Notes: a model not told the origin generated them from the sequence alone. A DNA stretch of 64,000 nucleotides from Streptomyces sp. RPA4-2 (GCF_012273515.2 NZ_CP050975.2:2480001-2544000); one strand, 5' to 3'. Shown: positions 51,190-59,236, counted from the first letter of the stretch. Made by a program: numbers and translations.

Positions 51190-51226
51190 CACTCTGCATT
51201 TTTCAGAGTGACACTTGCCAAGTGTC
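51190..51226. promoter_or_regulatory. two abutting palindromes in the XRE/ATPase divergent promoter
   Basis: CACTCTG (51190-51196) is inverted at 51204-51210 as CAGAGTG. Immediately following, and sharing base 51210, GACACTTG (51210-51217) is inverted as CAAGTGTC (51219-51226) around a single C. They lie between the XRE start (50991) and the ATPase start (51242). A regulator operator is the simplest reading. Confidence 0.75.
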
Positions 51227-51241
51227 CACGGCGGGGCGATA

Positions 51242-51889
51242 GTGGCAAGCGTGACTCCGTCCGCGCCTTTAGGAACAGACACCGCCGAAGACCGTTCCGG
51301 TCTCCGTGCCATCGCAGGGCTGCGCTCGCGCGCGGCCCGCGGGCGCCGGTTCCGCTTCGAGCTGGCCGCACACCCGGCTTCCGTCGCTCAGGCGCGGCAT
51401 CTGACGCGTGCCCGGCTCGCCGGCTGGGCCGTGTCCGACGACACCTGTGACACGGCCGTCCTCGTCGTGTCCGAGCTGGTCACCAACGCCATCCTGCACA
51501 GCGCGAGCCGGCGGGTGGTGTGCGAACTCCACGACAACGACGACCTGGTGCGGATAGCCGTACGCGACGAGGGCCGGGCTCCGGGCGAGCCGCGCCCCTC
51601 GCCGCAGCGTCCCGACGAGGAGCACGGCCGGGGCCTGCCACTCGTCGCGGCCGTGTGCCGGGCCTGGGGCGCCCAGGACACCGGGCCGGGACTGCTGGTC
51701 TGGGCGGACCTGCCGCGCTGCTCCTCGACAGGCGCCGGATCGGCCCGGTCCGACCTCGGCTGGACCGCGAAGAAGCCGGCGTCCGAAGGGCGGGGCACCG
51801 GGACGGAGTCGTCGCGGGGCACGGGGACCGAGGCATCGTGGGGCACCGGGACGGAATCGTCGTGGGCCACGGGAACCGAATGGTTGTGA
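51242..51889 (+). CDS. anti-sigma-type ATP-binding protein (HATPase_c_2)
   Basis: The 215-residue protein is of the SpoIIAB/RsbW-like GHKL group. The domain (residues about 30-165) has AVLVVSELVTNAILHSAS (N box), IAVRDEGRAP (G1 box) and RGLPLVAAVCRAWG (G2 box). The last 32 residues are four 8-residue repeats (GTGTESSW-like) reaching the stop codon. GTG at 51242 was chosen as start; GTG 51251 and an upstream ATG at 51215 are alternatives, but the latter would start inside the operator palindrome. It forms the third member of the whiJ-like locus. Confidence 0.88.
   Translation: MASVTPSAPLGTDTAEDRSGLRAIAGLRSRAARGRRFRFELAAHPASVAQARHLTRARLAGWAVSDDTCDTAVLVVSELVTNAILHSASRRVVCELHDNDDLVRIAVRDEGRAPGEPRPSPQRPDEEHGRGLPLVAAVCRAWGAQDTGPGLLVWADLPRCSSTGAGSARSDLGWTAKKPASEGRGTGTESSRGTGTEASWGTGTESSWATGTEWL
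51794..51889 (+). repeat. 24-bp coding repeat, four copies, at the ATPase C-terminus
   Basis: Four consecutive 24-bp units, in frame, encode variants of GTGTESSW. The last unit ends exactly with the TGA stop and also contains the start region of the next gene. Confidence 0.9.
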
Positions 51890-52332
51890 GGGGTACGTCA
51901 GCCGCAGGACCCGCCGCTCAGGTCCTGGGCCTGGACACACTGGTCCGCCTGAAGCGCGCGCGGGCCGCGTCCGGAGCCCTCAGACGTCTCCCCGTACCCG
52001 AGGGAATGGCCGTGCCGCTGGGGTGCGACGCGGTGGCCGTACCCGCCTCGTTCGGTCCCCTGCTGCTGTCGCGGCTGCCCCGCGTGGGTTGTGTGTACGC
52101 CGACAGGGCGCAGTGGTGGTGGCTCGTGCCCTCCGAGTCCGATGTGGCCCTGGACTGGCCCGCGCCCGCCCACTACGCCACCGGCGCGGTCGTACCGGAC
52201 GCGCCGCTCGCCCCCGGACTCATCCACAGACCGCACGGCACCCTGCCGTACACCCCGCCGATCCCGCTCTATCTGGCCCTGTGCCGGATCACGGGGACGA
52301 CCCCCGTCTGGTCGCGCCCGATCAGCGTGTAG
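51880..52332 (+). CDS. conserved Streptomyces hypothetical protein
   Basis: The 150-residue protein has no domain I recognise. It is a plausible soluble alpha/beta protein: LDTLVRLKRARAASGALRRLPVPEGMAVPLGCDAVAVPASFGPLLLSRL, a Trp cluster AQWWWLVPSE, and a C-terminal LIHRPHGTLPYTPPIPLYLALCRITG. It starts at ATG 51880 or GTG 51886, inside the end of the ATPase gene (GTGA-type overlap), so it is translationally coupled to it. It may be an accessory of the regulatory locus. Codon bias supports it being real. Confidence 0.75.
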   Translation: MVVRGTSAAGPAAQVLGLDTLVRLKRARAASGALRRLPVPEGMAVPLGCDAVAVPASFGPLLLSRLPRVGCVYADRAQWWWLVPSESDVALDWPAPAHYATGAVVPDAPLAPGLIHRPHGTLPYTPPIPLYLALCRITGTTPVWSRPISV

Positions 52333-52463
52333 ACGGCCGCGACCGGGGGCTTCCGGGCGGGTCCGAAATGCGCCGGTCGCCGCCCGCGCCCCGTTGCCGC
52401 CGTGCGTGAAGGGGCGCGTTCCTGGGGAGGGCACCGTTCGTCCGTACCCGGGGGAGGCCCACG

Positions 52464-54746
52464 GTGGGGAGTTCGGCAGGAGAGCCGGTGCAGAGGACGA
52501 CGCACCCATCGGCGCCCGAAGCAGCGCAGGAAGCGGAACGGGAAGTGCCACCCGAATCCGCGCGGGGAGTGCCGCCCGAATCCGCACGCCGGGCACCGCC
52601 CGACTCGGCACAGGAAGCGCCACCCGACTCGGCACAGGAAGCGCCACCCGACTCGACACAGGAAGCGCCACCCGACTCGACACAGGAAGCGCCACCCGAC
52701 TCGGCACAGGAACGCGCGCCGGGAACGGAGCAGGGGTCGACGCCGGAAACGGAGCACGGGGCGGCGCCGGAGACGGAGCACGGGGCGGCGCGGCGAGCGG
52801 CGCCGAAGAAGAGGCGCGACCACGGCAAGACGGCGCCCTCCGCCTCGGAACGTCTGCTCTTCGGCGGCCCCCTGCGCTACGACATGGGATGGTCCCAGCA
52901 CTCCGACGCGTTCCTGGAGTTGAACTTCCGGGCGATGGTGACCCGGCTGCCGGCGCTGCTCGCCTCCAGTTTCCGGCTCGCCTGGACGGCGGACCGCCGC
53001 GCCGCCCGTATCGTGCTCGTCGCCGAGCTGGCCCGGGGTGCGGCGCAGGCGGTGAGTCTGCTGGCCGTCAACAACGTGCTGGGCAGACTGGTGACGAGCG
53101 GCCCGGTCCAGGACCGGCTGCGCGGTGCCGTACCGGCGCTGATCACGGTCGCCGTCGTGATGCTGCTCTCCGCGCTGCTGCGGGCGGCCTCCACCTACGC
53201 CACCGGACGTCTGGAACCCAAGGTGGAGCGGGTGGCGACCGAGCTCTATCTGGAACGCGCGGCGGCCGTGGAGCTGTCCGCGATCGAGGACGACGCCTTC
53301 CACAAGCTGCTGGACACCGCGCAGTACGGTGCCTCGTCGGCCCGGCGCATGATCGCGATCGCCACCCGCGTCGTGAACGCGATGATCTCCCTGACCGCGG
53401 CCGCGGGCGTGCTGACCGTGCTGCATCCCGCTCTGCTGCCGTTGCTCGTGACGATGACCCTGCCGAGTGCCTGGAGCTCCCTGACCATCGCCCGGCGCCG
53501 CTACGAGTCCTTCCACACCTGGGTGCAGCACGCGCGTGCCGGTCATCTGATCAGCAACCTGCTGACCGAGCCCGAGGCGGCTCCGGAGATCCGCGTACAC
53601 GGTGTCGGCCCGTTCCTGCTGCGTCACTTCCGCTCGATGTCGGAGACCGCGGAGGCGGAACAGGCCCGGCTGGCACGCCTGTCCGCCCGTACCGGCCTGA
53701 TCGCGGCGGCCTGGACGGGGCTGGCCACGGTGGCGACGTACGCGACGCTCGGCGCGCTGCTGGTCACGGGTGCGATGGCGCTCTCGGTGGCGGGGACGGC
53801 CGTGCTCGCGATCCGCACCGGCTCCGCGAGCCTCGACACCCTCGTCCTGGAGGTCAACTCCCTGCACGAGGAAGCCTTGTTCGTCGGTGACCTGCAGCGT
53901 CTGTACGTCGAGGCGGCCGAGCGCGCGATCCCGGTGGGCGGCGATCCGCTCCCCGAGGATCCGCGTGAGATCCGCTTCGAGAACGTCACGTTCACCTATC
54001 CGGGCGCGTCGACCCGGCCCGCGCTCGCGGATGTCACCCTCCGGCTGCCGTTGGGCAGGATCGTGGCGCTCGTCGGCGAGAACGGTTCGGGCAAGACGAC
54101 CCTGGTGAAGCTGCTCGCGGGTCTCTACGCGCCCGAGCGGGGCCGGATCCTGTGGGACGACGTCGACGTGGTGACCGTCGACCGGCAGCAACTGGCCGGG
54201 CGCATCGCGATGGTGGCGCAGGACTTCAAGCGGTGGCCGTTCACGGCCCGCGTCAACGTCGCGGTCGGACGGGCCTCGGCCCCGCTGACCGACGAACGCG
54301 TCGCCTCGTCGGTCGCGGAGGCCGGCGCCGAGGACGTGGTCGCCGACCTGCCCCGCGGCCTGGACACGCTCCTCGCCCGGGGCTTCAGCGGCGGGCACGA
54401 GCTGTCGGGCGGGCAGTGGCAGCGGCTGGGCATCGCGCGGGCCGCGTACCGCCGCGGCCGCATCCTGATCGTGGACGAGCCGACCGCGGCCCTCGACGCC
54501 CGGGCCGAGCTGGAGGTGTTCGAGAAGATCCGGGCGCTGGCGGGCACCGGGCAGACGGTCATCCTCATCACCCACCGGCTGGCCTCGGTCCGCCACGCCG
54601 ATCTTGTGCACGTACTCGAGCAGGGCCGTCTCGTGGAGTCCGGCAGCCCTGACGAACTGCTCGCCTCGGGCGGCGTCTACGCCGAGCTGTACTCGCTGCA
54701 GGCGGAGCAGTTCACCTCGAAGCTGCCCGCGCCGAAGGCGGGTTGA
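52464..54746 (+). CDS. ABC transporter, fused membrane and ATPase domains
   Basis: The 760-residue half-transporter begins with about 125 hydrophilic residues that include five 8-residue PPDSAQEA repeats and a basic KKRRDHGK patch. The membrane domain follows (about 165-470; helices such as ALITVAVVMLLSALLRAA and VATYATLGALLVTGAMAL). The ATPase domain has Walker A GENGSGKTT (near 538), signature LSGGQWQRLG (near 647) and Walker B ILIVDEPTAALD (near 666). The GTG start follows GGGGGAGG. It probably works as a homodimeric exporter. The substrate is unknown; lantibiotic-type exporters share the ATPase subclass. Confidence 0.92.
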   Translation: MGSSAGEPVQRTTHPSAPEAAQEAEREVPPESARGVPPESARRAPPDSAQEAPPDSAQEAPPDSTQEAPPDSTQEAPPDSAQERAPGTEQGSTPETEHGAAPETEHGAARRAAPKKRRDHGKTAPSASERLLFGGPLRYDMGWSQHSDAFLELNFRAMVTRLPALLASSFRLAWTADRRAARIVLVAELARGAAQAVSLLAVNNVLGRLVTSGPVQDRLRGAVPALITVAVVMLLSALLRAASTYATGRLEPKVERVATELYLERAAAVELSAIEDDAFHKLLDTAQYGASSARRMIAIATRVVNAMISLTAAAGVLTVLHPALLPLLVTMTLPSAWSSLTIARRRYESFHTWVQHARAGHLISNLLTEPEAAPEIRVHGVGPFLLRHFRSMSETAEAEQARLARLSARTGLIAAAWTGLATVATYATLGALLVTGAMALSVAGTAVLAIRTGSASLDTLVLEVNSLHEEALFVGDLQRLYVEAAERAIPVGGDPLPEDPREIRFENVTFTYPGASTRPALADVTLRLPLGRIVALVGENGSGKTTLVKLLAGLYAPERGRILWDDVDVVTVDRQQLAGRIAMVAQDFKRWPFTARVNVAVGRASAPLTDERVASSVAEAGAEDVVADLPRGLDTLLARGFSGGHELSGGQWQRLGIARAAYRRGRILIVDEPTAALDARAELEVFEKIRALAGTGQTVILITHRLASVRHADLVHVLEQGRLVESGSPDELLASGGVYAELYSLQAEQFTSKLPAPKAG
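52596..52715 (+). repeat. 24-bp coding repeat, five copies, in the ABC exporter N-terminus
   Basis: Five near-identical 24-bp units encode PPDS(A/T)QEA. They differ by a G/A change that swaps Ala for Thr, and the last unit decays at its end. Two older, more diverged units (PPESARGV, PPESARRA) lie just upstream. Confidence 0.92.
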
Positions 54747-54760
54747 TCCGGCGCGGAACG

Positions 54761-54934
54761 CTACTCGACGAGTTCCCCGCCGCGCACGACCACCAGGAAC
54801 GCGTCCGACGCGAGGTCCATGACGACCTCCGCGGCCTGACCCTCCAGGCGGCACGCGTGCGCGAACTCCTCGGCGGGCCACGAACCGCGTGGTCCGCCGG
54901 CCGGAAAGCGCTCCAGCACCATTCGCCCGTTCAC
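54761..54934 (-). CDS. small conserved hypothetical protein
   Basis: The 57-residue protein opens NGRMVLERFPAGGPRGSWPAEEF and continues AEVVMDLASDAFLVVVRGGELVE. The GTG start at 54934 is supported by GGAGG 6 nt upstream; a TTG at 54964 in the same frame has no ribosome site. No domain is recognised. The strong start signal and acidic, folded-looking sequence support a real gene. It converges on the ABC exporter gene with a 14-nt gap. Confidence 0.7.
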   Translation of the reverse strand: MNGRMVLERFPAGGPRGSWPAEEFAHACRLEGQAAEVVMDLASDAFLVVVRGGELVE

Positions 54935-55152
54935 CCTGTACCTCCATGCAGCGCTGTACTTCAAAAGTTGAGCGACTCATAGAGTTAAACGCCAGAGGCG
55001 GGGTGAAGGGCTCGCCCAGTGACGGTACTGAGACGTAGCCGACACCAGTTCACCGCTTTGTGTGAGGGAACTCTCCTTCCACGCGCGTTTCCCGTCAGTT
55101 CTCGTACGCGACGCGATCTCGTACGCGACCCGACCGCGTACCCGGCCCGACC

Positions 55153-55240
55153 CTCGCACCTGGCTCGGTCCCGGCCGTCGCACCCGACTCCGTCCCGGCC
55201 GTCGCACCCGGCTCGGTCCCGGCCCTCGTACCCGGCTCAG
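55153..55240. repeat. 24-bp tandem repeat, 3.6 copies, at the DUF899 3' end
   Basis: Three complete units (55153-55176, 55177-55200, 55201-55224) and a 16-nt partial unit end at the DUF899 stop codon. In one minus-strand frame they would read as GTEPGATA repeats, so a -1 or +1 slip near the stop would append a repeat tail to the protein. Confidence 0.88.
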
Positions 55241-55923
55241 TCCTCGTACTCGTCGTGGTACCGGATCCGCTCGCTGCCCGCCGGCGCCCCGAGCGCGGAC
55301 GCCCGTCCCGCGGGCTCCTCCCACTCCTCCTGCCGTCCGAGCGCGGTGAGATCCAGCAGAGTGGTCGTGGAGCCGAGCCCGTCGAGACCGCGCTCGTACG
55401 TCGAGTACGTGTGGAACACCCGGTCGCGCTCCCGCAGGAAACAGCTGATCCCCGGCCGCTCGTAGGGCTCGTCACCCCCGAAGGACGCCTGGAAGTCGTA
55501 GTTGAAGTCGCTCTCGCCGGACGAATACCAGGGCAGCGTCCAGCCCATACGGGCCTTGAACGGCAGGATCTTCGTGTACGGCGCCCGGGAGACGGCGGCG
55601 AACTCGGTGCCGCGGGCCCGCAGATGCGCGAGATGTCCGATCTGGTCGAGGAAGGCCGAGCAGCTGCGACAGCCCGCATCCCACTCCGGGGCGAACATGA
55701 AGTGGTAGACCACGAGTTGGTCGCGCCCCGCGAAGAGGTCGAGCAGCGTCGCCTTCCCGTCGCCGCTCTCGAACACGTACTCCTTGTCGATCGTGACCAT
55801 GGGCAGGCCGCGCCGCGTCGCCGCCAGCGCGTCCCGCGCGCGCGTGGCCGCCTTCTCCTTGACCAGCAGTTCCTCGCGTGCCGTGCGCCACTCCTCGCGC
55901 GAGACGATCCGCGGAAGCGTCAT
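55237..55923 (-). CDS. DUF899 (thioredoxin-like) protein
   Basis: The 228-residue protein has the DUF899 signatures IVSREEWRTAREELLVKEKAATRARDALAATRRGLPMV (residues 6-43), YHFMFAPEWDAGCRSCSAFLDQIGHL with a CxxC pair, and DFNYDFQASFGGDE. The fold is thioredoxin-like; the function is unknown. The ATG at 55923 follows GGAGG. The stop abuts a 24-bp minisatellite. It is 56 nt upstream of the FUSC gene's 3' end on the same strand. Confidence 0.92.
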   Translation of the reverse strand: MTLPRIVSREEWRTAREELLVKEKAATRARDALAATRRGLPMVTIDKEYVFESGDGKATLLDLFAGRDQLVVYHFMFAPEWDAGCRSCSAFLDQIGHLAHLRARGTEFAAVSRAPYTKILPFKARMGWTLPWYSSGESDFNYDFQASFGGDEPYERPGISCFLRERDRVFHTYSTYERGLDGLGSTTTLLDLTALGRQEEWEEPAGRASALGAPAGSERIRYHDEYED

Positions 55924-55979
55924 GTGTCCCTCCTACCGAACGGTGCCTTCGGTGTGGTGACCGGAGGCGGGGACGGAAC

Positions 55980-57926
55980 TCATCGGCGAACCACCAAGAT
56001 TTTTCTGTCCGCCTGTCGTTCGGCGAGTTCGTCGAGTTCGTCGAGGAGTTCGGCGACCCGTCCGGTGTGCCGGGTGGTGAGCCGCCCCGTGTCGTCGAGC
56101 TGTACGGCGCAGGCGGTGGTGGTGTCGACCAGCCGTTCGAGGGTGGTCGCGACCTCGTCCGTGCCGTCGGCGTGCCGGGCCAGGGCGGGCAGCTCGGCGG
56201 CGGCGACGTCGATCACGGCGCGGGCCTCGGCGAGCGAGCGGTAGGCCTCCCGGCGCAGCGCCCACCGGCCCGTCCGGTCGTCCGTCGTGCCGTCGTCCAG
56301 GACATGGGCGAGGTAGGCGTGCGCGGCCTCGGCGGCGCGGGTGAGCCGGGCCCGTACGCCTCCCCCGCGCTGCCCGAGCGCCGGCAGATGCCCGACGAGC
56401 AGCACGATCGCGCAGGCCAGCAGCGTCTCACCGATCCGGTTCCAGGAGGCCTGCGGTTCCCCTCCCACCATGACGAGGCAGAGCACGAGGACGGTGACGA
56501 CGGCGGTCTGCGCGGCGAAGTGCCGGGTGGCGACGGGGATCAGGGCGCCGCACAGGGCCACCAGGGCGACCAGCCCGGCCGGCCTCGGCAGCAGCGCGGC
56601 GAGGCCGGCGAAGACGACGGCGCCCAGCACCGTCCCCGCGGCCCGGCAGATCACCCGCGAGGCGAGCGGTCCGAGATCGGGCTTGACGAGGAAGACGGCG
56701 GTGGCGGGGAGCCAGTACCAGTGGGGGTGGCTGCCGTACCAGCGGGTGTGGTGCAGGGCCTGGGCGACGGCCACGCCGGCGCCGAAGCAGACCCCGACGC
56801 GCAGTCCGTACTCCCGTCCGCCGGAGCCGAAGGCGGTACGCACGAGGGACATGGCGGTACGGCGCCGGAGGTACGGGCGCATTCCGGCACCGCTCCGGTC
56901 TCCTCGGCCGGACCCGCCGTCCCCGCCTTCTCGGCCTCCCCTGTCGAAGGTGTCGGCGGCGTGCAGCAGCGCGTCGTCGAGGGCGCGCAGGGCGGGTGCG
57001 GAGCGGGCGGGCGCGGGCAACGCGCCGGTGTGTGTGCCGGTGCGCACGGCGACGGCGAGACGCCGCGGCCCCCGCACGGCCCGCGCGGGTACCGGGTCAC
57101 CCGCCCAGGCGAGGGCGGTCGCGGCCTCGGCGAGCGGCAGTGCGGCGGCGCACTGGGCGTGCAGCCGCCGCTCGGCCGCAAACCCGGCGCGGCGGCGCAG
57201 CCGGGGTCCGTCGAGCGCGTCCTGGGCGTGATCGAGTGCGGCGGTGAGCGCGACTCGGCGGCGGGGCGCGTCCGGCCCTCCGACCGCTTCGAGGAGCGCG
57301 GCGATGGCCTCGTACACGGCGCCGACGGCGTCCCGCTCTCCGTCGAACCGGTAGTCGCCGGCGGTGGCTCCGGGTGTGGGCAGGGCGAGCCGCAGCGCGA
57401 GCAGCCAGCCGGCCCCGCCGAGGAAGAGCAGCGCCCGCTGCCAGCCGGGCTCGGGCAGCGGCATGCCGGCCCCGATGGCGGAGGCGACGAGCAGCTGCGT
57501 CCCCGCGCCGCTCGCGACGGGGCCGACCGCGCTGACGGCTCCGGCGAGCAGTCCGAGCACCGTGAGAAGAAGGGTGAGCGACACCGGCCCGGCATGCTGA
57601 CCCGCGTACGAACCCATGAGCAGCCCACCGGCTCCCGCGAGGGCCGGGGTGCCGAGCCGCCCGACCGCGGCCCGGCGGCTTCCCGGGCGGTCGTTGATCC
57701 CGGCGAGCATGGCGCCGAGGGCCGCGACGACTCCGGCTGAGGTACGGCCGCACAGGACGGCCACGAGCAGGAGGGGTCCGGCGGCCAGGGCACCTCGCAC
57801 GACCGCGCTCCACGGCACGGGGCCCCGCTGCGTGCGCAGGGCGTGGGCGAGCCAGGGCGGTACGGCGGCGCTGAGGCGGGACACGGGGCTCCAGTCGGGC
57901 GAGGGCGGGGTGCCTTCGGGCGACAT
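55980..57926 (-). CDS. FUSC-family aromatic-acid exporter-like membrane protein
   Basis: This 648-residue membrane protein has two hydrophobic bundles. The first is at about residues 45-185 (ALAAGPLLLVAVLCGRTSAGVVAALGAMLAG and following). The second is at about 360-505 (VGVCFGAGVAVAQALHHTRWYGSHPHWYWLPATAVFLVKPD). They are separated by a soluble segment and followed by a C-terminal helical domain. This is the YccC/FusC pattern of efflux pumps for aromatic acids or fusaric acid. The start ATG at 57926 (MSPEGTPPSPDW) was chosen as the nearest to the first bundle; its ribosome site is weak. Confidence 0.88.
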   Translation of the reverse strand: MSPEGTPPSPDWSPVSRLSAAVPPWLAHALRTQRGPVPWSAVVRGALAAGPLLLVAVLCGRTSAGVVAALGAMLAGINDRPGSRRAAVGRLGTPALAGAGGLLMGSYAGQHAGPVSLTLLLTVLGLLAGAVSAVGPVASGAGTQLLVASAIGAGMPLPEPGWQRALLFLGGAGWLLALRLALPTPGATAGDYRFDGERDAVGAVYEAIAALLEAVGGPDAPRRRVALTAALDHAQDALDGPRLRRRAGFAAERRLHAQCAAALPLAEAATALAWAGDPVPARAVRGPRRLAVAVRTGTHTGALPAPARSAPALRALDDALLHAADTFDRGGREGGDGGSGRGDRSGAGMRPYLRRRTAMSLVRTAFGSGGREYGLRVGVCFGAGVAVAQALHHTRWYGSHPHWYWLPATAVFLVKPDLGPLASRVICRAAGTVLGAVVFAGLAALLPRPAGLVALVALCGALIPVATRHFAAQTAVVTVLVLCLVMVGGEPQASWNRIGETLLACAIVLLVGHLPALGQRGGGVRARLTRAAEAAHAYLAHVLDDGTTDDRTGRWALRREAYRSLAEARAVIDVAAAELPALARHADGTDEVATTLERLVDTTTACAVQLDDTGRLTTRHTGRVAELLDELDELAERQADRKILVVRR

Positions 57927-58090
57927 CGGCCGGGCTCTGTACGGACCAGGGTAGATCGTCCGCCCGTGCGGAAAGGGGCGCGGGCGTTTCGACGATGTGA
58001 CGCTTTGCGGGAGAACGGCGTTCTTTATGAACGCAACTCCGTTCGCGGTGACGGGAAACGGATCCGGGCGCGTACCCGGGAAAGGGAAGC

Positions 58091-58121
58091 GGGTCCGAGG
58101 GCGTAGCCGGCCCCCGGACCC
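58091..58121 (-). terminator. terminator closing the tRNA-like RNA region
   Basis: Arms GGGTCCG (58091-58097) and CGGACCC (58115-58121) extend inward by GGG/CCC after one mismatch. On the minus strand it lies about 90 nt beyond the tRNA-like segment and before the FUSC gene, and would end a transcript running from the DUF7873 gene. Confidence 0.6.
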
Positions 58122-58210
58122 TGTGATGCCACCCATGTCGCACGCCGGCACGCTTGAGGACCCAGGTCAGTCGTTATGTCGCCGCGTCCTGCCTTTGGAC
58201 CACCACGCAT

Positions 58211-58357
58211 CGAGCTGCGCGGACCGGACTTGAACCGGCATTTCGGCGTCCCGGGGCCTGGGCCCGGTCGATCCGGCGATCGGCGGCGAATGCTGAGTCT
58301 GGAGCAAGAGTCTGAGATTGATCACGGTCTGCCTCTGCCGAATTGGGCTACCGCGGC
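58211..58357 (-). ncRNA. tRNA-mimicking RNA, YrlA/Y RNA-like
   Basis: On the minus strand a canonical D-arm, TAGCCCAATTCGGCAGAGGC, follows GCCGCGG, with A14, GG18-19 and A21 in place. About 85 nt later comes a canonical T-arm, GCCGGTTCAAGTCCGGT, followed by CCGCGC, which pairs with CGCGG of the 5' strand over five bases. The distance between the arms is too long for an anticodon arm plus variable loop, by roughly 55 nt, and no anticodon loop is evident. Y RNAs of the YrlA class carry such D/T-arm modules. No TROVE or RtcB gene lies in this window. Class assignment is inference. Confidence 0.6.
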
Positions 58358-58387
58358 GCGTGGGCACCGTGGAAGGTGCCGCTGGGT

Positions 58388-58493
58388 GCCGCGGGGAGGG
58401 CTCGAACCTCCACTGGAACCGTGCATTCACGACAAGCTTCAGGTTCAGCTTGCGCTCCTCGCGCACCCCGGCCGTGGTGCGTGGTGGCCGGGG
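58388..58493 (-). other. second tRNA-like T-arm and hairpin after the DUF7873 gene
   Basis: Hairpin 58466-58493 (8-bp arms CCCCGGCC/GGCCGGGG, 12-nt loop) begins 11 nt past the DUF7873 stop and could terminate or process its mRNA. Downstream on the minus strand is a perfect T-arm, GGAGGTTCGAGCCCTCC (58411-58395), and CCGCGGC (58394-58388). The latter pairs with GCCGGGG (58472-58466) with one mismatch, or perfectly with GCCGCGG at 58357-58351 in the next tRNA-like unit. D- and anticodon arms are not canonical, so this is not a standard tRNA. Confidence 0.5.
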
Positions 58494-58504
58494 AGATTCA
58501 GAGG

Positions 58505-59236
58505 CTACCCGAACAGGTAGCCGAAAACGGAGTCCCCGACGCGCTGGTCGACGACGTCCACGCCGTTCGCCTCCTCACGGGCGAACTTGACGGCCTGCTG
58601 CAACTTCTCGACCCGGTCGAGGAGTTCGTTCACGCGCCGGGCGGGCAGGGCGCCGGAGAACTTCACGGTCGTCCAGTACCCGACGGGGATGTCCTCGTAG
58701 TACACCTCGACCTGCGCGGGGTGCTTCTCGGTGGCCTCGGCCTTCACATGGTTGCGCGGGACCTTCTTCGTCCGCAGCGTGCGGACGGGCTCGGTCTTCC
58801 ACGCGTCGGTGGAGGGGTCCTGCACCCAGGACTCGGAGGCGTCGAGAACCGGCAGCTTCCTGACGAAGGTGTTGATGTCGGTGAGCTGCTTCTCGAGGAA
58901 CAGCAGGTAGGAGACGGGCACGTCGGCGACGAGCACCCGCCCGTCCACCTTCACGTCCGCCCGCGCCGCGCAGTTGGCCCAGTCCTTGGTGGCGGTCACA
59001 TCGAACAGCCGCGTGAGCGTCCCCGCGGTGTTCCGGAGCACGTCCTCGGCCTGCACCTGCACCCGAGTGGACTCGGGCGGCAGCTGCTCGCCCTCCTCGT
59101 CCTTCGGCTGGTAGGTCCGCGAGATACCGGCCAGCAACGCGGGCTTCTGCAGCCCGTGATGGGCTGCCGTCAGGTCCTGATGGGACTTGGACTTGACGCC
59201 CTTCTCCACTGCGATGATCTGATTGAGTTTCGCCAC
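58505..59236 (-). CDS. DUF7873-type conserved Streptomyces protein
   Basis: The 243-residue cytosolic protein starts VAKLNQIIAVEKGVKSKSHQDLTAAHHGLQ and ends AREEANGVDVVDQRVGDSVFGYLFG. It is rich in charged residues, including GISRTYQPKDEEGEQLPP, a coiled-coil-like VNELLDRVEKLQQAVKFAREE, and basic RTLRTKKVPRNHVKAEATEKHPAQ. I know it only as a conserved family without a function (named here from memory as DUF7873). The GTG at 59236 has no ribosome site, so the mRNA may be leaderless. It is immediately followed by the tRNA-mimicking RNA region, and an RNA-binding or processing role is a hypothesis from that context. Confidence 0.82.
   Translation of the reverse strand: MAKLNQIIAVEKGVKSKSHQDLTAAHHGLQKPALLAGISRTYQPKDEEGEQLPPESTRVQVQAEDVLRNTAGTLTRLFDVTATKDWANCAARADVKVDGRVLVADVPVSYLLFLEKQLTDINTFVRKLPVLDASESWVQDPSTDAWKTEPVRTLRTKKVPRNHVKAEATEKHPAQVEVYYEDIPVGYWTTVKFSGALPARRVNELLDRVEKLQQAVKFAREEANGVDVVDQRVGDSVFGYLFG

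Noticed and set aside
52596..52715. CRISPR-like array
   Set aside because: The units are contiguous, in frame and without spacers; a coding minisatellite.
58167..58466. A 99-residue minus-strand open frame over the tRNA-like region
   Set aside because: Its residues are simply translated D- and T-arm sequence; RNA features explain the conservation better than a protein.
58388..58472. A standard tRNA gene
   Set aside because: The T-arm and acceptor ends fit, but there is no canonical D-arm or 7-nt anticodon loop and the acceptor has a mismatch.
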